This document shows positions 26,593 to 36,164 of a stretch of 49,461 nt of DNA, in pieces (the first letter of the stretch is position 1; each line of letters opens with the position of its first letter). Both the position numbers and the translations under genes were made by a program. Source of the stretch: Candidatus Latescibacterota bacterium (GTDB taxonomy: Bacteria; Latescibacterota; UBA2968; UBA8231); the NCBI GenBank assembly GCA_022825185.1, contig JAJDYK010000343.1, positions 1 to 49,461 of the forward strand, given 5' to 3'. The notes beneath the pieces were generated by a model that was not told the DNA's origin, did no database searches, and was given only the letters and a program-made list of their open reading frames with translations.

Positions 26593-28575
26593 CTACGGGG
26601 TGCCCCTTTGGAGCAGTGCTTCCAGATTTCCCAAGACCCGGCGGTCGGCTCGCTGGCGCAACCGCTTCTCCCGGAATAGCTCGGCGGCTTGGGCCGCCTC
26701 CTCGGGTCGCCCCATAGCCCGGTAAACGCTTTCCTTCAATCCATAGGCGCGGTACTCGTCTGGATGCATTGCCGCTATCCTCTGCAAGTGCATTAGGGCT
26801 TCTTCGTTGCGGCCGGTTCTGTGCAGTAGGCCTGCCATACACAATAGAGCCGGGGCCGAATCGGGGTGATCTGCCAGTACGTCGCGCAACAGCTTTTCGA
26901 TTCGCCCCAAGTTATCTTTTTCCATGCGGCCCAATACTTGTGCTAGCCGCCACCCCACGAGGCCCTCCCACTCCGCTAGCCCGACTATAATCCCATAGTG
27001 GACTGCTGCGGAGTCTAGTGCGGACTGCTGCTCCCAAGTGCGGGCTAACTGGAAGCGCACGCGATGGCTATCGGGCCAGACTGCCACAACCGTTTGGTAG
27101 GCTGCAATGGCGTCCTCAAGCGCCCCTTGGGCCGCACGGGCGTCGCCCAATCTCCCCGCGAGAGCGGGCGCGTTTTCTTGCGCCATAAGATCGGCGTAGA
27201 TCGCCGCTGCTTCCTCCGCTCGACCTGCCCTTAAATACGACTCCGCCAGCGCAACCCAGATGTCCCTGTCGGCTGCATGCCGCTGCACCAGCGAGTGGTA
27301 GATTTCCGCGGCGTGTTCGTACGCGCCGGTGTCGAAGTAGATTTCCGCCAGTTCCGCGTACGGTCGGATTCCAGCGTCTTCGGCCTCGATGGCCCGCTCA
27401 TAAGCAGCAATGGAATTGGCTTTCATGTCCAACTCTCGGTAGGCATAACCCGCCCAGGTGTCGTGCGAACTCTGCGCCCCGGCTGCGGCTGCAATAGGAA
27501 AATTTGCCGCCAATAGAACCAGAGCTGAGGCGATGCCCCAAACGCGCTGTCTTTTTTCCAGCAACAGAGGAATCGCCGCCAGCGCCCCCGGAAGCAAGAA
27601 CAAGGCCGCACTCAGTCGCGAGCGACCGGACGCCTCCTCCAAGAGCGATCCCAGCATCCAAGCGCCGGCAAACAACAGGGGCAGCGCGCGATACCGATCC
27701 ATCCCCTCCCCGCGGACTGCGACGAGAAATCCCACTAGCGCCAGAGGCCCCACCAGCCCAAAGGGAAATCCCAACAAGGCTCGCCACATGAGGGGAGCCA
27801 ACATCCACGAAGGCGCAGCGGCGCGATAGGGGTCTATATCGCCCAAGACCTCGGCACCATGCCAAAATAAATACGCCCGCGTTGCCATTTCCCTCAGTCC
27901 TAAACCACTGATCGAGGGTACTAGCCCCTCCCAGCTCCATACCGCCCCTCCCAGAACCAGTACCAGAGCTGCTCCCGCAAAAAACCAACACCCCGCCCTC
28001 CGGCCCCCGCTTCCCTGCATCACCCATACAAACGCTGCGCCGATGGCGAATAGCGCCCGGAAATCGACTAGTGCAGTCACGCCGCCCACTACCCCGATAA
28101 CTCCGGCCCTCAATGGCCCCATACCAGCCGACCCCACTAACCCCCACAGGAGTAACAGGCCCAAAAAAGCGGCCAACACCGCCGGCGTTACCTCGCCCCC
28201 GTAGTAAATCGCCGGACCGTACAGCACGGCCGCAATACCCGCCCCTCGGCCCACCGCTGGCGAGAATAGCTGTCTGCCGATCGACCACACCAGCACGCAG
28301 GCGAGTCCTCCCATGCCGACCTGAATCACGCGCAGTACCCACAGTCCAGTCTCCTCCTGCAGCGCGACCGCGGCCAGCGCCGCGTATAATCGCGAATACC
28401 ATCCTCCATCTCCCAACCCTCCCGCGTAATGTGCCGCATCTCCTACTGCCACTTCCCCCAAAGCGCTCTGCTCCCACTGCCATAGGTGCGCGAGCCGCAC
28501 GGCAATACCGGCCGCCAACAGCCCTCCCCACTCCCAAGCATTCGCTCCCTTCATCCTTACACGACCCAAACGCAT
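26593..28575 (-). CDS. Polytopic membrane protein (GT39-like) with C-terminal TPRs
   Basis: 660 residues from ATG 28575 (GGGAAG upstream); TTG 28590 and ATG 28554 are alternatives. The N-terminal 400 residues hold about ten membrane spans and the ArnT/PMT-like feature VAVGDAAHYAG in the first loop, then IYYGGEVTP. This suggests a GT-C glycosyltransferase fold, although catalytic residues cannot be confirmed. The C-terminal 260 residues are TPR units (SIAAYERAIEAED, AAEIYHSLVQRHAADRDIW, ALESYLRAGRAEEAAAIYADL-type helices). It lies between the first barrel and the second exoprotein pair. A glycosylating or scaffold function for the surface proteins is possible but inferred only from position. 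Confidence 0.7.
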   Translation of the reverse strand: MRLGRVRMKGANAWEWGGLLAAGIAVRLAHLWQWEQSALGEVAVGDAAHYAGGLGDGGWYSRLYAALAAVALQEETGLWVLRVIQVGMGGLACVLVWSIGRQLFSPAVGRGAGIAAVLYGPAIYYGGEVTPAVLAAFLGLLLLWGLVGSAGMGPLRAGVIGVVGGVTALVDFRALFAIGAAFVWVMQGSGGRRAGCWFFAGAALVLVLGGAVWSWEGLVPSISGLGLREMATRAYLFWHGAEVLGDIDPYRAAAPSWMLAPLMWRALLGFPFGLVGPLALVGFLVAVRGEGMDRYRALPLLFAGAWMLGSLLEEASGRSRLSAALFLLPGALAAIPLLLEKRQRVWGIASALVLLAANFPIAAAAGAQSSHDTWAGYAYRELDMKANSIAAYERAIEAEDAGIRPYAELAEIYFDTGAYEHAAEIYHSLVQRHAADRDIWVALAESYLRAGRAEEAAAIYADLMAQENAPALAGRLGDARAAQGALEDAIAAYQTVVAVWPDSHRVRFQLARTWEQQSALDSAAVHYGIIVGLAEWEGLVGWRLAQVLGRMEKDNLGRIEKLLRDVLADHPDSAPALLCMAGLLHRTGRNEEALMHLQRIAAMHPDEYRAYGLKESVYRAMGRPEEAAQAAELFREKRLRQRADRRVLGNLEALLQRGTP

Positions 28576-28597
28576 TTCTTTGCTTCCCAATGCCCAT

Positions 28598-31264
28598 CTA
28601 GTTCAGACCTGCGAACACGCTTACGAAAGTCGTGTTGGTCGTGACGGCGTCTGACAATTCGAAGTCCCTAGTCCGCAACCGCATCCCGGCCAAGGCCACG
28701 ATCTTATACCCCAAGTACGTAGATCGATTGGTCAACTGTAGCCCCAGCGACACAGACCTGAAGTCGTTGGCATCATCCGCGAAATCCTCGTTCCAGAGGT
28801 ACTCTAAGCCCCCCTGCAGCGTACTGCCGGTCAGGAAGTCCATTTCCACAATGACGCTTAACAACTCTCTTAGCTGTTCGCGCTTCTCTTCACCAAACAA
28901 GCCGCGCGTCTGTTTGAGAAACTCGCTCTTCCAGCGTGGCTCGATAGTCAAAACGCCTATTTGACGGCGGTGCTTGACTTTGTTGATCGCCCCAAAGAAG
29001 AAGTCGCTCTTGCGCAGGTCGAGTTCTGTGCGCGTGCGTTCGTCCATGAGCTGGTGAAACAGCGTGTAATTCATCCGCGTCTCGACTTTCGTCCGGCCGA
29101 TATTTACCTTGTGCCCGACGAAGAGGTGATTCACCCAAGTGTCGCGCGCAAGCATGGGATCTTCCACCTGCGTCAAGGTACCCCCGTCGATGGACTGGCT
29201 GGGCAGCCATTGCAGCAGGCGATCGGGGATGTCGTCCTCGACTCGCTTCGACATCTCGAACAGTTTAAAATCACCCCAGCGCGCCGAGCTGCCGTCCATT
29301 TTCACGAGCGCGTAGTATTGCTCATTCTTCTGGTCCGACGATATCTGATGCTCGCGCATCGCGCCCCCTGCCACCTGCACTTCGGGCGTCAAATCATACG
29401 CGGCATACACGTTGAATCCTCTGTGGTCCTTGCGGTACGGATAGTCCGGCTGATCGTCGTTTTCGAATTGGTCCACCCAGAAATTGTTGTTCATGTCAAC
29501 ACCGAACAGGAATTCCGGCCTATCGACGTCAAAGCGCAGGAACGGTTCGTCGTAATCGGGTCGGCGATTGGCGCGGACCGCGTTGTCATTCTGGTTGAAA
29601 TCGGGGATGAAGTCGTTGTTCTGGTCCCAACCGGGAAAAACGCGGTCGTCGCCGGGCAGGAAGTCGAAGCGGACGTTGTCGGGGTAGCGGTCGTGATCGT
29701 CGTTGTCATCGACGAATTCCACTAGACCGCGGCGCGGGCTCTCGTAGTCGATCTGGCCATTGCCGGCGGTCACAAATGTCGTGGTGTTGTAATGCGGGTC
29801 CATCCCGAAGGCCTCCGCGAACAAGGAGACCGGCCCGGCCCGCTTCCAAGCGTTGATGAACCAAGCGGGCCGGTACGGCTCTCCAGCAGTCCCCGAACTC
29901 GTGCTGTGCCTCGCTAGGTTCTGATTGGGGAATTTCCGGTAGTTCCAGTTGAGGTCGGCCTCGCCGTAGAAGTTGAAGCCGTGTACATCGAGCAACTCGA
30001 AGGTTGCTCCCATGATATGGGTGGCCGTAGGCAGGCCGTATTCAAAGCCCACAGTGCGGATATTTGACACGTCCTGTACGTTCCCGGCGGCTCGTTCTAT
30101 CAGCAGCAGCACGGTCTGGCCTTGCCGATTGATCTGTCTGTTTGAAGTAGCCCAAATCTGGTAGTCATTGCCCACCACCAACTCGAATTCCACCTGCATG
30201 ATCGAGTCCTTTGGGGCGCTCGCGTTCGCCGTAAAACGGGGATTGTCGAAATCGTATTTCAGTCTGATCTCCTCCGTCCCATCCGCGGCTAGGAAGCCAG
30301 CGCGCTGAAATCCTCCAGAGATCGCCGGGCCAAAGCCAATATCCGTCCCCCGATCTACGGTTCCGTTCGTATAGGTGATGACCACGTCAGAGCCAGATTC
30401 AAAGAACGCGGCTCCGCCTATCCCATCCCCTGGGGAATCGTCGCGCAGCACCACCTCGACAAAGTCGATCGTCTGATTCTGATCAATCGTCAGCCCGCCC
30501 TTGAATGGATTGCCCGCCAACTCGTCGCTCAGGGTGTTCGACTGGTGGGCGTTGATCATGGTCAGCCCCAATATGGCGAAGTCCGTCAGTTGGCCCTGTA
30601 GGCGTCCGCCGACCAAGATGGTGTTGTTGGTGCGTTGCAGCTCTAGGTCGGCGGTAGATTCGCCACCGGGGTTGCTGATGCGCGAGTACAATACCGTGCC
30701 CTCGACTTGATCCGTGGCAATGTCGAACTGCACCCCGTCGAAGGTCGGCTTGCGGAAAGTCAGCGGTGTGAGGGTCGTGTTCAGCTCGCTGCTCACTGTC
30801 AGCGCATAACCGTACTGCCCCTTCTTGTCTTGGGCGATGACGACATTTGAGAACCAGTTATCAAAGCGATTCGATTTGAACAGCGTATTCCCGAACTGGG
30901 CCGGGCGGTCTTGGGCATTGTTGTATATGAGAAAGCCACGAGTCACGAAGTTCCCGTAGATGTCGTAAAAGGAGTCTCCTTCGAGGCGGATATCTACGTA
31001 GCGCTGGTACGCGGATCTGGCGTAGTTGGTATATTCCCACTGCTGCCATTGATACTCGTGGAACAATTCTTGGTTGACATACCAACGCCGGAGGGCGGGA
31101 TCTACGGCGTTGACTAAGACGATCGGCCCCTGGGTCCGCCCCGGTAAGGGCGCTCCGAGCGACTCCCCGATGCGCGCACCGTAGTCGTCCCGGGCGGCGC
31201 TGCTGCCAATCTGAAAAACAAGTGCGCTCAATACGGCCCAAGCGGCTAGATATCCGCTTCTCAC
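28598..31264 (-). CDS. Large outer-membrane beta-barrel protein, copy 1 of a pair
   Basis: 888 residues from a GTG start at 31264 with an excellent GGGAGG six bases upstream. A signal peptide (MRSGYLAAWAVLSALVFQIGSS) leads into DDYGARIGESLG. It is a full-length paralog of the product of 19533-22223: the two share the WYVNQELF and NNTILVGGR/NTTTFFGGR regions, the block LRTLRFEYGLPTAT/IRTVGFEYGLPTATH, and a C-terminus ending FVSVFAGLN. An Asp/Asn-rich stretch (29420-29730) contains FPGWDQNNDFIPDFNQNDN and DMNNNFWVDQFENDD, like calcium-binding loops. Outer-membrane location is inferred from the signal peptide, strand pattern and final aromatic-rich strand. It lies 53 bases after the 1038-residue exoprotein gene. 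Confidence 0.75.
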   Translation of the reverse strand: MRSGYLAAWAVLSALVFQIGSSAARDDYGARIGESLGAPLPGRTQGPIVLVNAVDPALRRWYVNQELFHEYQWQQWEYTNYARSAYQRYVDIRLEGDSFYDIYGNFVTRGFLIYNNAQDRPAQFGNTLFKSNRFDNWFSNVVIAQDKKGQYGYALTVSSELNTTLTPLTFRKPTFDGVQFDIATDQVEGTVLYSRISNPGGESTADLELQRTNNTILVGGRLQGQLTDFAILGLTMINAHQSNTLSDELAGNPFKGGLTIDQNQTIDFVEVVLRDDSPGDGIGGAAFFESGSDVVITYTNGTVDRGTDIGFGPAISGGFQRAGFLAADGTEEIRLKYDFDNPRFTANASAPKDSIMQVEFELVVGNDYQIWATSNRQINRQGQTVLLLIERAAGNVQDVSNIRTVGFEYGLPTATHIMGATFELLDVHGFNFYGEADLNWNYRKFPNQNLARHSTSSGTAGEPYRPAWFINAWKRAGPVSLFAEAFGMDPHYNTTTFVTAGNGQIDYESPRRGLVEFVDDNDDHDRYPDNVRFDFLPGDDRVFPGWDQNNDFIPDFNQNDNAVRANRRPDYDEPFLRFDVDRPEFLFGVDMNNNFWVDQFENDDQPDYPYRKDHRGFNVYAAYDLTPEVQVAGGAMREHQISSDQKNEQYYALVKMDGSSARWGDFKLFEMSKRVEDDIPDRLLQWLPSQSIDGGTLTQVEDPMLARDTWVNHLFVGHKVNIGRTKVETRMNYTLFHQLMDERTRTELDLRKSDFFFGAINKVKHRRQIGVLTIEPRWKSEFLKQTRGLFGEEKREQLRELLSVIVEMDFLTGSTLQGGLEYLWNEDFADDANDFRSVSLGLQLTNRSTYLGYKIVALAGMRLRTRDFELSDAVTTNTTFVSVFAGLN

Positions 31265-31317
31265 GAGTACCCTCCCTTGAGTTGCCTGCTAGCGTCAAGT
31301 GCCATTGAAGCTCGAGC

Positions 31318-34300
31318 TCAGTAGGCGACGCCGACGACGCGGCTGCGCCGGGTGCTGGCAAGCCCTTGCTGATCGGCTCGTCCATGCACCTGGACAATGT
31401 ATAGACCCGGAGGCACGAGAGTCCCTCCGGCATCTCTCCCATCCCATTGCACCCATCGGCGTCCACCGAGCAAATTCTGCTCGAAGCGCTTCACTTCCCG
31501 GCCGGCCAGCGTCGCTATGCGGACGGTCACCGGGCGGGGTTCGAACACGCGGAACAGCGAAAAGCCGATGGTCACCATATCGTTAATTCCGTCGCCATTC
31601 GGGGTAAATAGGTTGGGCTGGATTTCCATATCCCGTACCAAATCGTCCGCTCCGAGTGCGCTCACTACCAGCCCGCTGCCCGGCGTCAGGGACGTCACCT
31701 CTCCTCCCCCGCCCAACTGGAACGGCAGCCCGACAGTGGCGTTCCGGCCCGCCAGCTTCAAGCGGGTGCCATGGAGGAAGACCTCGGCGGCGAACCGCAG
31801 GCGCACTAGGCGCGTCTGGCCAACCACCTTGCCCTGCCGACTCCTAGGCAGACTGTCGTACGCCTCGGCCGTGAGTGGGTCGCCGCGCTCGTCGAAAGCG
31901 GTCTCCCCTGTCAACGACGTCGCCTTGCGGAAAAATCGCACCGGCCCTTTCGCCTCCGGCGCGAGATTGGCGAAGGTTTGTTCATCTACTTCCTCCAGAC
32001 TCTCTCCGTCGTCTCCCGCGAGCTTCTGGAAGTAGCGGATCGCCCCCTGTTGCTGTTCGGGAAGCCTGCTGTATGCTACTTGGTCCAGCAGAGTCCCTCC
32101 TTCGCTCGTCGGCACCTCTTCGCCTTCCTCGACGCGGCGGTAGAAGATGTTGCTTCCGTCGCCCATTGCCTGATACAAGACCTCGGGGAACCGAATTCGC
32201 AGGGAATCTCCTCGACCGCTCAGAACGCGCAGTAGGTCCCCTGCGGCCGCAGCCAATCCCTCCTCGACGCGGTTGGCGTACAACCGATAGGGCGCTCCTG
32301 CGGCAAATTCTTCTTCCGTGCCGAGGGCTGCGTCGATTAACTCCATGTCTAAGGCTGGCTCCGAGCGCAGTCGCAGTTCGTCGAACCCGGGACTCGGATT
32401 GGGGCGCTCCACGACCGCGGCGCTGACGAACACCGCAAAGGTGTCGCGCCTTCCCGGGACGACCTCCTGAGGCCAGATTTCTCCGGCCAGTCCAACGACC
32501 GATGGATCGGTGTACTCCACGCGCACCGACTTGATGGATGGCGGATCGGCCCCTGCCTCGGCCTTTAGACGCGCCTCAATCTGAAGGAAGCGGCGCAGGC
32601 TCGGGGAAGTGATTTCGGAGCCCGGCCGGATATAGGCTTCGCTCCACTCGCTCCAGTCAGCCGTGGGAACGAAGACGGTGTCGATCGGTCCTCGGAGAAA
32701 GAAGGCGAGCGTTTTGTGTTTTTTCGCCGTGACTTCGCCGCCGCCCGAGTTGTAGTACTTGATCTGGCGCTCGACTTCGCTGCCCGTCCGAGTCCTCAAC
32801 TCGACACTGGTCCCCGGAGGCGTCTGTGCCTCCCAATTTATCGACACGAGATTGGACTGCCCGGGCACTGTTAGCGGGCCGGAGGTGAGGACCACTTCGG
32901 CGGGAGGGCCTGCTGAAAAGACCATGAACTCGCCAATCCCTGGAGTCCGGCTGATCGTGACCGTGCCGCCGGGATCGTTCTCGAGGGCGCGAAACTCGAA
33001 GAACCGCACCTGCCGGGCCGGTTCCAGTACGTCGGCCATTTCGAGGAAAAATCCCACGCTGGAATTGATCTCCCGCTCTTGGGAGCTGATTCGCGTGAAT
33101 TTCAGTTGTCCTTCCGAATCGCGTTCACCCGCGCTGCCCCGGAGCAGGTAGCCCCGGATCGAAGGCGACTGGAAGTAGCCTTGGGATAGCACCCGGAACT
33201 CCTTGGCCCACACGGTCCCGCCGAGGTCGGCGATCATCATGTTTTCAGTCGGGGTTTCTTCCAGCCAGTAGTTGTTCTGGTAGAAGCTGGCCAATACTCC
33301 GTCGAAGGCTTGCTCTCCTCCCCCGCTGGGAAGCTGTTGGATGATCCTGCCGCCGCTCTCGATCATGTTAAAGGCCACGTTGTCGCCCCAACCCCACACA
33401 TCTACTTCTGCTAGGCGAGGCAGTTCGCGCCGGAAGAACCGCTTCTCGCCGCGGCGGTCCGCCGGTAGCTCGAAATAGGTCGTCGAATCCACCGGCTCTC
33501 CCCTCCCCGTCTCGCTCTTCGAGAGGTATTCGATGTCGCCACGCGCCTCGACGGGCAGCGCTAGGTACTCGCTCTCCGCGATCTCTTCGGCCCTGCCTCC
33601 TTTGGTGTCGGTCACCTGAAAGCGAATCGTCTCGACGAGCTTCCCGTTCCAACTCAAACTCGCCCTAGGTTGCTCCAGTCGTTTCTCTACCAAGCTGCTC
33701 CCAGCCGGAGGCAATAGGCCGCTGGTCTGCGCGGCGTCGATGACGATCTCCCGTTGCTCCTCGTTGATGCCCGGAAGCGGTTCTAGTACCTCGAACTGAA
33801 AATTTGCATCTTCCTCCACCAGTGGAAACTGGGCGTCCTCAAAGAACACGAGCAAGCGCCGGAAAGGGTCGCCCAATTCCGCATCGACGTACTGCAAACG
33901 AAGCCGCTCCACCGGAACCGTCCGGCCCAGCGAAACTTCCACCCACCAGTCTTCCATGGGACGGTTGCGATCTGGCTCCCAGAACGTCGTTGGATCTCCA
34001 TCCAAGAGATTGGGCGCTAGGTCTAGGTTTGAGCCGGCCCTGCTAGGGCCGGGACGGAGAAAGTGATCGAAAACAGGATTGCCCGCGGTGTCCTCCTTGA
34101 AGTTGCCCTTCACATCGACGGATCGAGTGCTGTCCAGATTCATCACCCGAGGTTTGTCTGAGCTAATATCCACTTGTCGCCCGAAAGACCGATCATCTAA
34201 GAGATTATAGACGGAGCGAAAATCCCGGACCTGTACCGTCCCGCTGTCGTCCAATCGCACCAAGTGGTTAGGCATTTTCCACGTCTGCCAGTGCTCCAAG

Positions 34301-34434
34301 CGGTCCACGATGAGTTCGTTGCCCCGCAGATCGAACCCCTCTGCCGTTTGGGCTTGCCCCGGTTTTAGAGTCAGAAGCCACAAGATCGCCCCTGCCGCGA
34401 CGGACCAGATCAAAACTTTACGGGAAGTCCTCAT
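31318..34434 (-). CDS. Large secreted protein with LP-G-RFF repeats and FlgD/CHU_C-like tail
   Basis: 1038 residues with a signal peptide (VLIWSVAAGAILWLLTL, cleavage after GQA). Residues 130-215 are discoidin-like (LDGDPTTFWEPDRNRP, VSLGRTVPVERLRLQYVD), matching surface carbohydrate-binding folds. A short repeat, aromatic-x-x-LP-x4-G-x2-RFF-x-K, occurs at 289, 319, 787, 820 and 858. The core VELRTRTGSEVERQIKYY and ADWSEWSEAYIRPGSEITSP is shared with the two smaller exoproteins of the operon. The C-terminus has LFTPNGDGINDMVTI (about 942-956) and a FlgD-like Ig domain (TLAGREVKRFE, VPPGLYIVQVHGRA). The gene starts three bases after the parvulin-like gene and precedes the first barrel, consistent with a barrel-linked surface protein. 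Confidence 0.8.
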   Translation of the reverse strand: MRTSRKVLIWSVAAGAILWLLTLKPGQAQTAEGFDLRGNELIVDRLEHWQTWKMPNHLVRLDDSGTVQVRDFRSVYNLLDDRSFGRQVDISSDKPRVMNLDSTRSVDVKGNFKEDTAGNPVFDHFLRPGPSRAGSNLDLAPNLLDGDPTTFWEPDRNRPMEDWWVEVSLGRTVPVERLRLQYVDAELGDPFRRLLVFFEDAQFPLVEEDANFQFEVLEPLPGINEEQREIVIDAAQTSGLLPPAGSSLVEKRLEQPRASLSWNGKLVETIRFQVTDTKGGRAEEIAESEYLALPVEARGDIEYLSKSETGRGEPVDSTTYFELPADRRGEKRFFRRELPRLAEVDVWGWGDNVAFNMIESGGRIIQQLPSGGGEQAFDGVLASFYQNNYWLEETPTENMMIADLGGTVWAKEFRVLSQGYFQSPSIRGYLLRGSAGERDSEGQLKFTRISSQEREINSSVGFFLEMADVLEPARQVRFFEFRALENDPGGTVTISRTPGIGEFMVFSAGPPAEVVLTSGPLTVPGQSNLVSINWEAQTPPGTSVELRTRTGSEVERQIKYYNSGGGEVTAKKHKTLAFFLRGPIDTVFVPTADWSEWSEAYIRPGSEITSPSLRRFLQIEARLKAEAGADPPSIKSVRVEYTDPSVVGLAGEIWPQEVVPGRRDTFAVFVSAAVVERPNPSPGFDELRLRSEPALDMELIDAALGTEEEFAAGAPYRLYANRVEEGLAAAAGDLLRVLSGRGDSLRIRFPEVLYQAMGDGSNIFYRRVEEGEEVPTSEGGTLLDQVAYSRLPEQQQGAIRYFQKLAGDDGESLEEVDEQTFANLAPEAKGPVRFFRKATSLTGETAFDERGDPLTAEAYDSLPRSRQGKVVGQTRLVRLRFAAEVFLHGTRLKLAGRNATVGLPFQLGGGGEVTSLTPGSGLVVSALGADDLVRDMEIQPNLFTPNGDGINDMVTIGFSLFRVFEPRPVTVRIATLAGREVKRFEQNLLGGRRWVQWDGRDAGGTLVPPGLYIVQVHGRADQQGLASTRRSRVVGVAY

Positions 34435-34437
34435 CCG

Positions 34438-36087
34438 CTACAATTCCTCCGCCTCCGTCTCACCAACGGGAAGGTCGTAGAGCGTTATTTGGTTGCGGTG
34501 TTGCTCCCTGAGCTTGCGAATAAGGCTCGCCATAGCTTCGTCCGTTCTCGCTTTGAGTAGCAATCGGCGCGCTTCCGAGCGGGCCTCGTCATACGGCTGC
34601 ACTTCCGGCTCTATGTGCCCTAGCACCTCAAAGACCGCAAAGCCGTCTCCAACCGGCACCGGGCCTACGACATCGCCCGTCTCGGCACCGAACGCCCCGG
34701 CGACCAACTCCGGAAAGTGCGCCTCGTGAATGCGGAAAAATCGCCGCACCCCCTGCAACTGGGGGTGGACGTGGCGGGCGACTAATGGGCGTTCGAGAAG
34801 TTGGACGAGTTCTTCTCCCGCATCGATCTCCTCGCGCAAATCCCGCGCCTGTTCATAGGTATCCACATAGAGCCGCCGGATGACGACGGACTCCGGCACC
34901 CGGAACTGCCCCTTATTGCGGTCGTAATACGCGCGGATGTCTTTTTCCTCAATAGGTCCACTCTCTGCCGCGGCCTGCTCCTCAAGGGCTTTTAGCATCA
35001 ACTGTTGCTTCTTCTGCTCGGCGAATTTTTGGAACTCGGGCTCTTTGTCCCACGCTTGGCTGCGGGCCGCCGCGGCGAACAGATAGATTGGCAGCACCTC
35101 GGAGCTTGCCAACTGCATCACGTGGCCGCTGTCCCTCAAGGCACTGCGGAAGCCAATGCGCAGCAATGCGGTCAAAAAGTCGCGCACGGTCAGCGAGTCT
35201 CCGTCGAAGTCGCACAGCACCCGGGCACCCAATGGCTCCGCGAGGCGCTGGGGAGCGACGCCAGTGCCGCCGAGTGCGAGGGCGGCTTCCATTCCTTCCG
35301 GCCTCACGCGAAGCGCTAGCTGGTGGGCTAGTTGCTCGTACTCTTGGTGGCTTTGCCGGCTCCGGCGCTCCCGAAGCGTCCGTTCGTGCATCAGCTCCCA
35401 CACATCCGCCAAAGGCCGCGAGCGCGTATTCTCGAACTGGTAGATTTGCCACGCCCCACCCAAGTCGGCGACAGGAGCAAGGCGCCCATCTTGGATGGAG
35501 AAGAACACTTCCTCTGGTATGCGGTAGCGAGCTAGGGCCTCGCGGCCGATCCAGCCGACGGTCCCATCCCCTAGCGCGAGCGAATCCGTCGCTCCGTACG
35601 AATGCGCCACCTCAGCTAATTCCGCTCCAGAATGAACGCGCTCGAGGGCTTCCGCTAGCAGGTTTTCATCGGCGACAATGAGCCGGGTGAGGAGGCGTTC
35701 CCTATCGAACCCCAAGCGGAGGAAGGTCCGCTCTACATCATCTACGGAAACGGCGACTTCCGCGATCCCGCTTCGCTCTCTGTATAGCCGCGCCAGCCAA
35801 CCGCGTTCTTGGTGGGCCAGCTCGCGCTGAATCTCGGCGTCCCCAGCTAGCCCTCGTCGGCGGGCTTCCTCAAGGGTGAGGTGATGGTCGATGAGCGACC
35901 AGACATGATCCGCGGTCGCGACGCGGCCACTGTCCTGGCTGCGTAGCCCTTGGGGCAGCCGTTCTACAAACTGCTCTACCTGCGACAGCGAGATTTCGGC
36001 GTCGCCGATTCGGGCAACGACCGGATCCCCTTGCCCGCAGGCGACCACTGAGACGGCTATTAGGACGAGGACGATTCTTGGCTCCAT
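34438..36087 (-). CDS. SurA/PpiC-like peptidyl-prolyl isomerase lipoprotein
   Basis: 549 residues. The N-terminus is a lipoprotein signal with lipobox VVAC (Cys17), then DPVVARIGDAEISLSQVEQF, the usual opening of SurA/PrsA-type chaperones. Two parvulin-like domains are seen: one with VGWIGREALARYRIPEEVFF about 180-215, and one near the C-terminus with AGAFGAETGDVVGPVPVGDGFAVFEV. Such proteins escort outer-membrane barrels through the periplasm and isomerise prolyl bonds. It is the first gene of the operon, so the barrels and exoproteins encode their own foldase. No strong ribosome-binding site precedes ATG 36087. Confidence 0.82.
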   Translation of the reverse strand: MEPRIVLVLIAVSVVACGQGDPVVARIGDAEISLSQVEQFVERLPQGLRSQDSGRVATADHVWSLIDHHLTLEEARRRGLAGDAEIQRELAHQERGWLARLYRERSGIAEVAVSVDDVERTFLRLGFDRERLLTRLIVADENLLAEALERVHSGAELAEVAHSYGATDSLALGDGTVGWIGREALARYRIPEEVFFSIQDGRLAPVADLGGAWQIYQFENTRSRPLADVWELMHERTLRERRSRQSHQEYEQLAHQLALRVRPEGMEAALALGGTGVAPQRLAEPLGARVLCDFDGDSLTVRDFLTALLRIGFRSALRDSGHVMQLASSEVLPIYLFAAAARSQAWDKEPEFQKFAEQKKQQLMLKALEEQAAAESGPIEEKDIRAYYDRNKGQFRVPESVVIRRLYVDTYEQARDLREEIDAGEELVQLLERPLVARHVHPQLQGVRRFFRIHEAHFPELVAGAFGAETGDVVGPVPVGDGFAVFEVLGHIEPEVQPYDEARSEARRLLLKARTDEAMASLIRKLREQHRNQITLYDLPVGETEAEEL

Positions 36088-36164
36088 ATAGTTCGTAAGT
36101 ATTTATTTTTTAGCAGTTTGTGAATATAAAAACCCTATCACCATAAATCTTTATTTATCAACAA

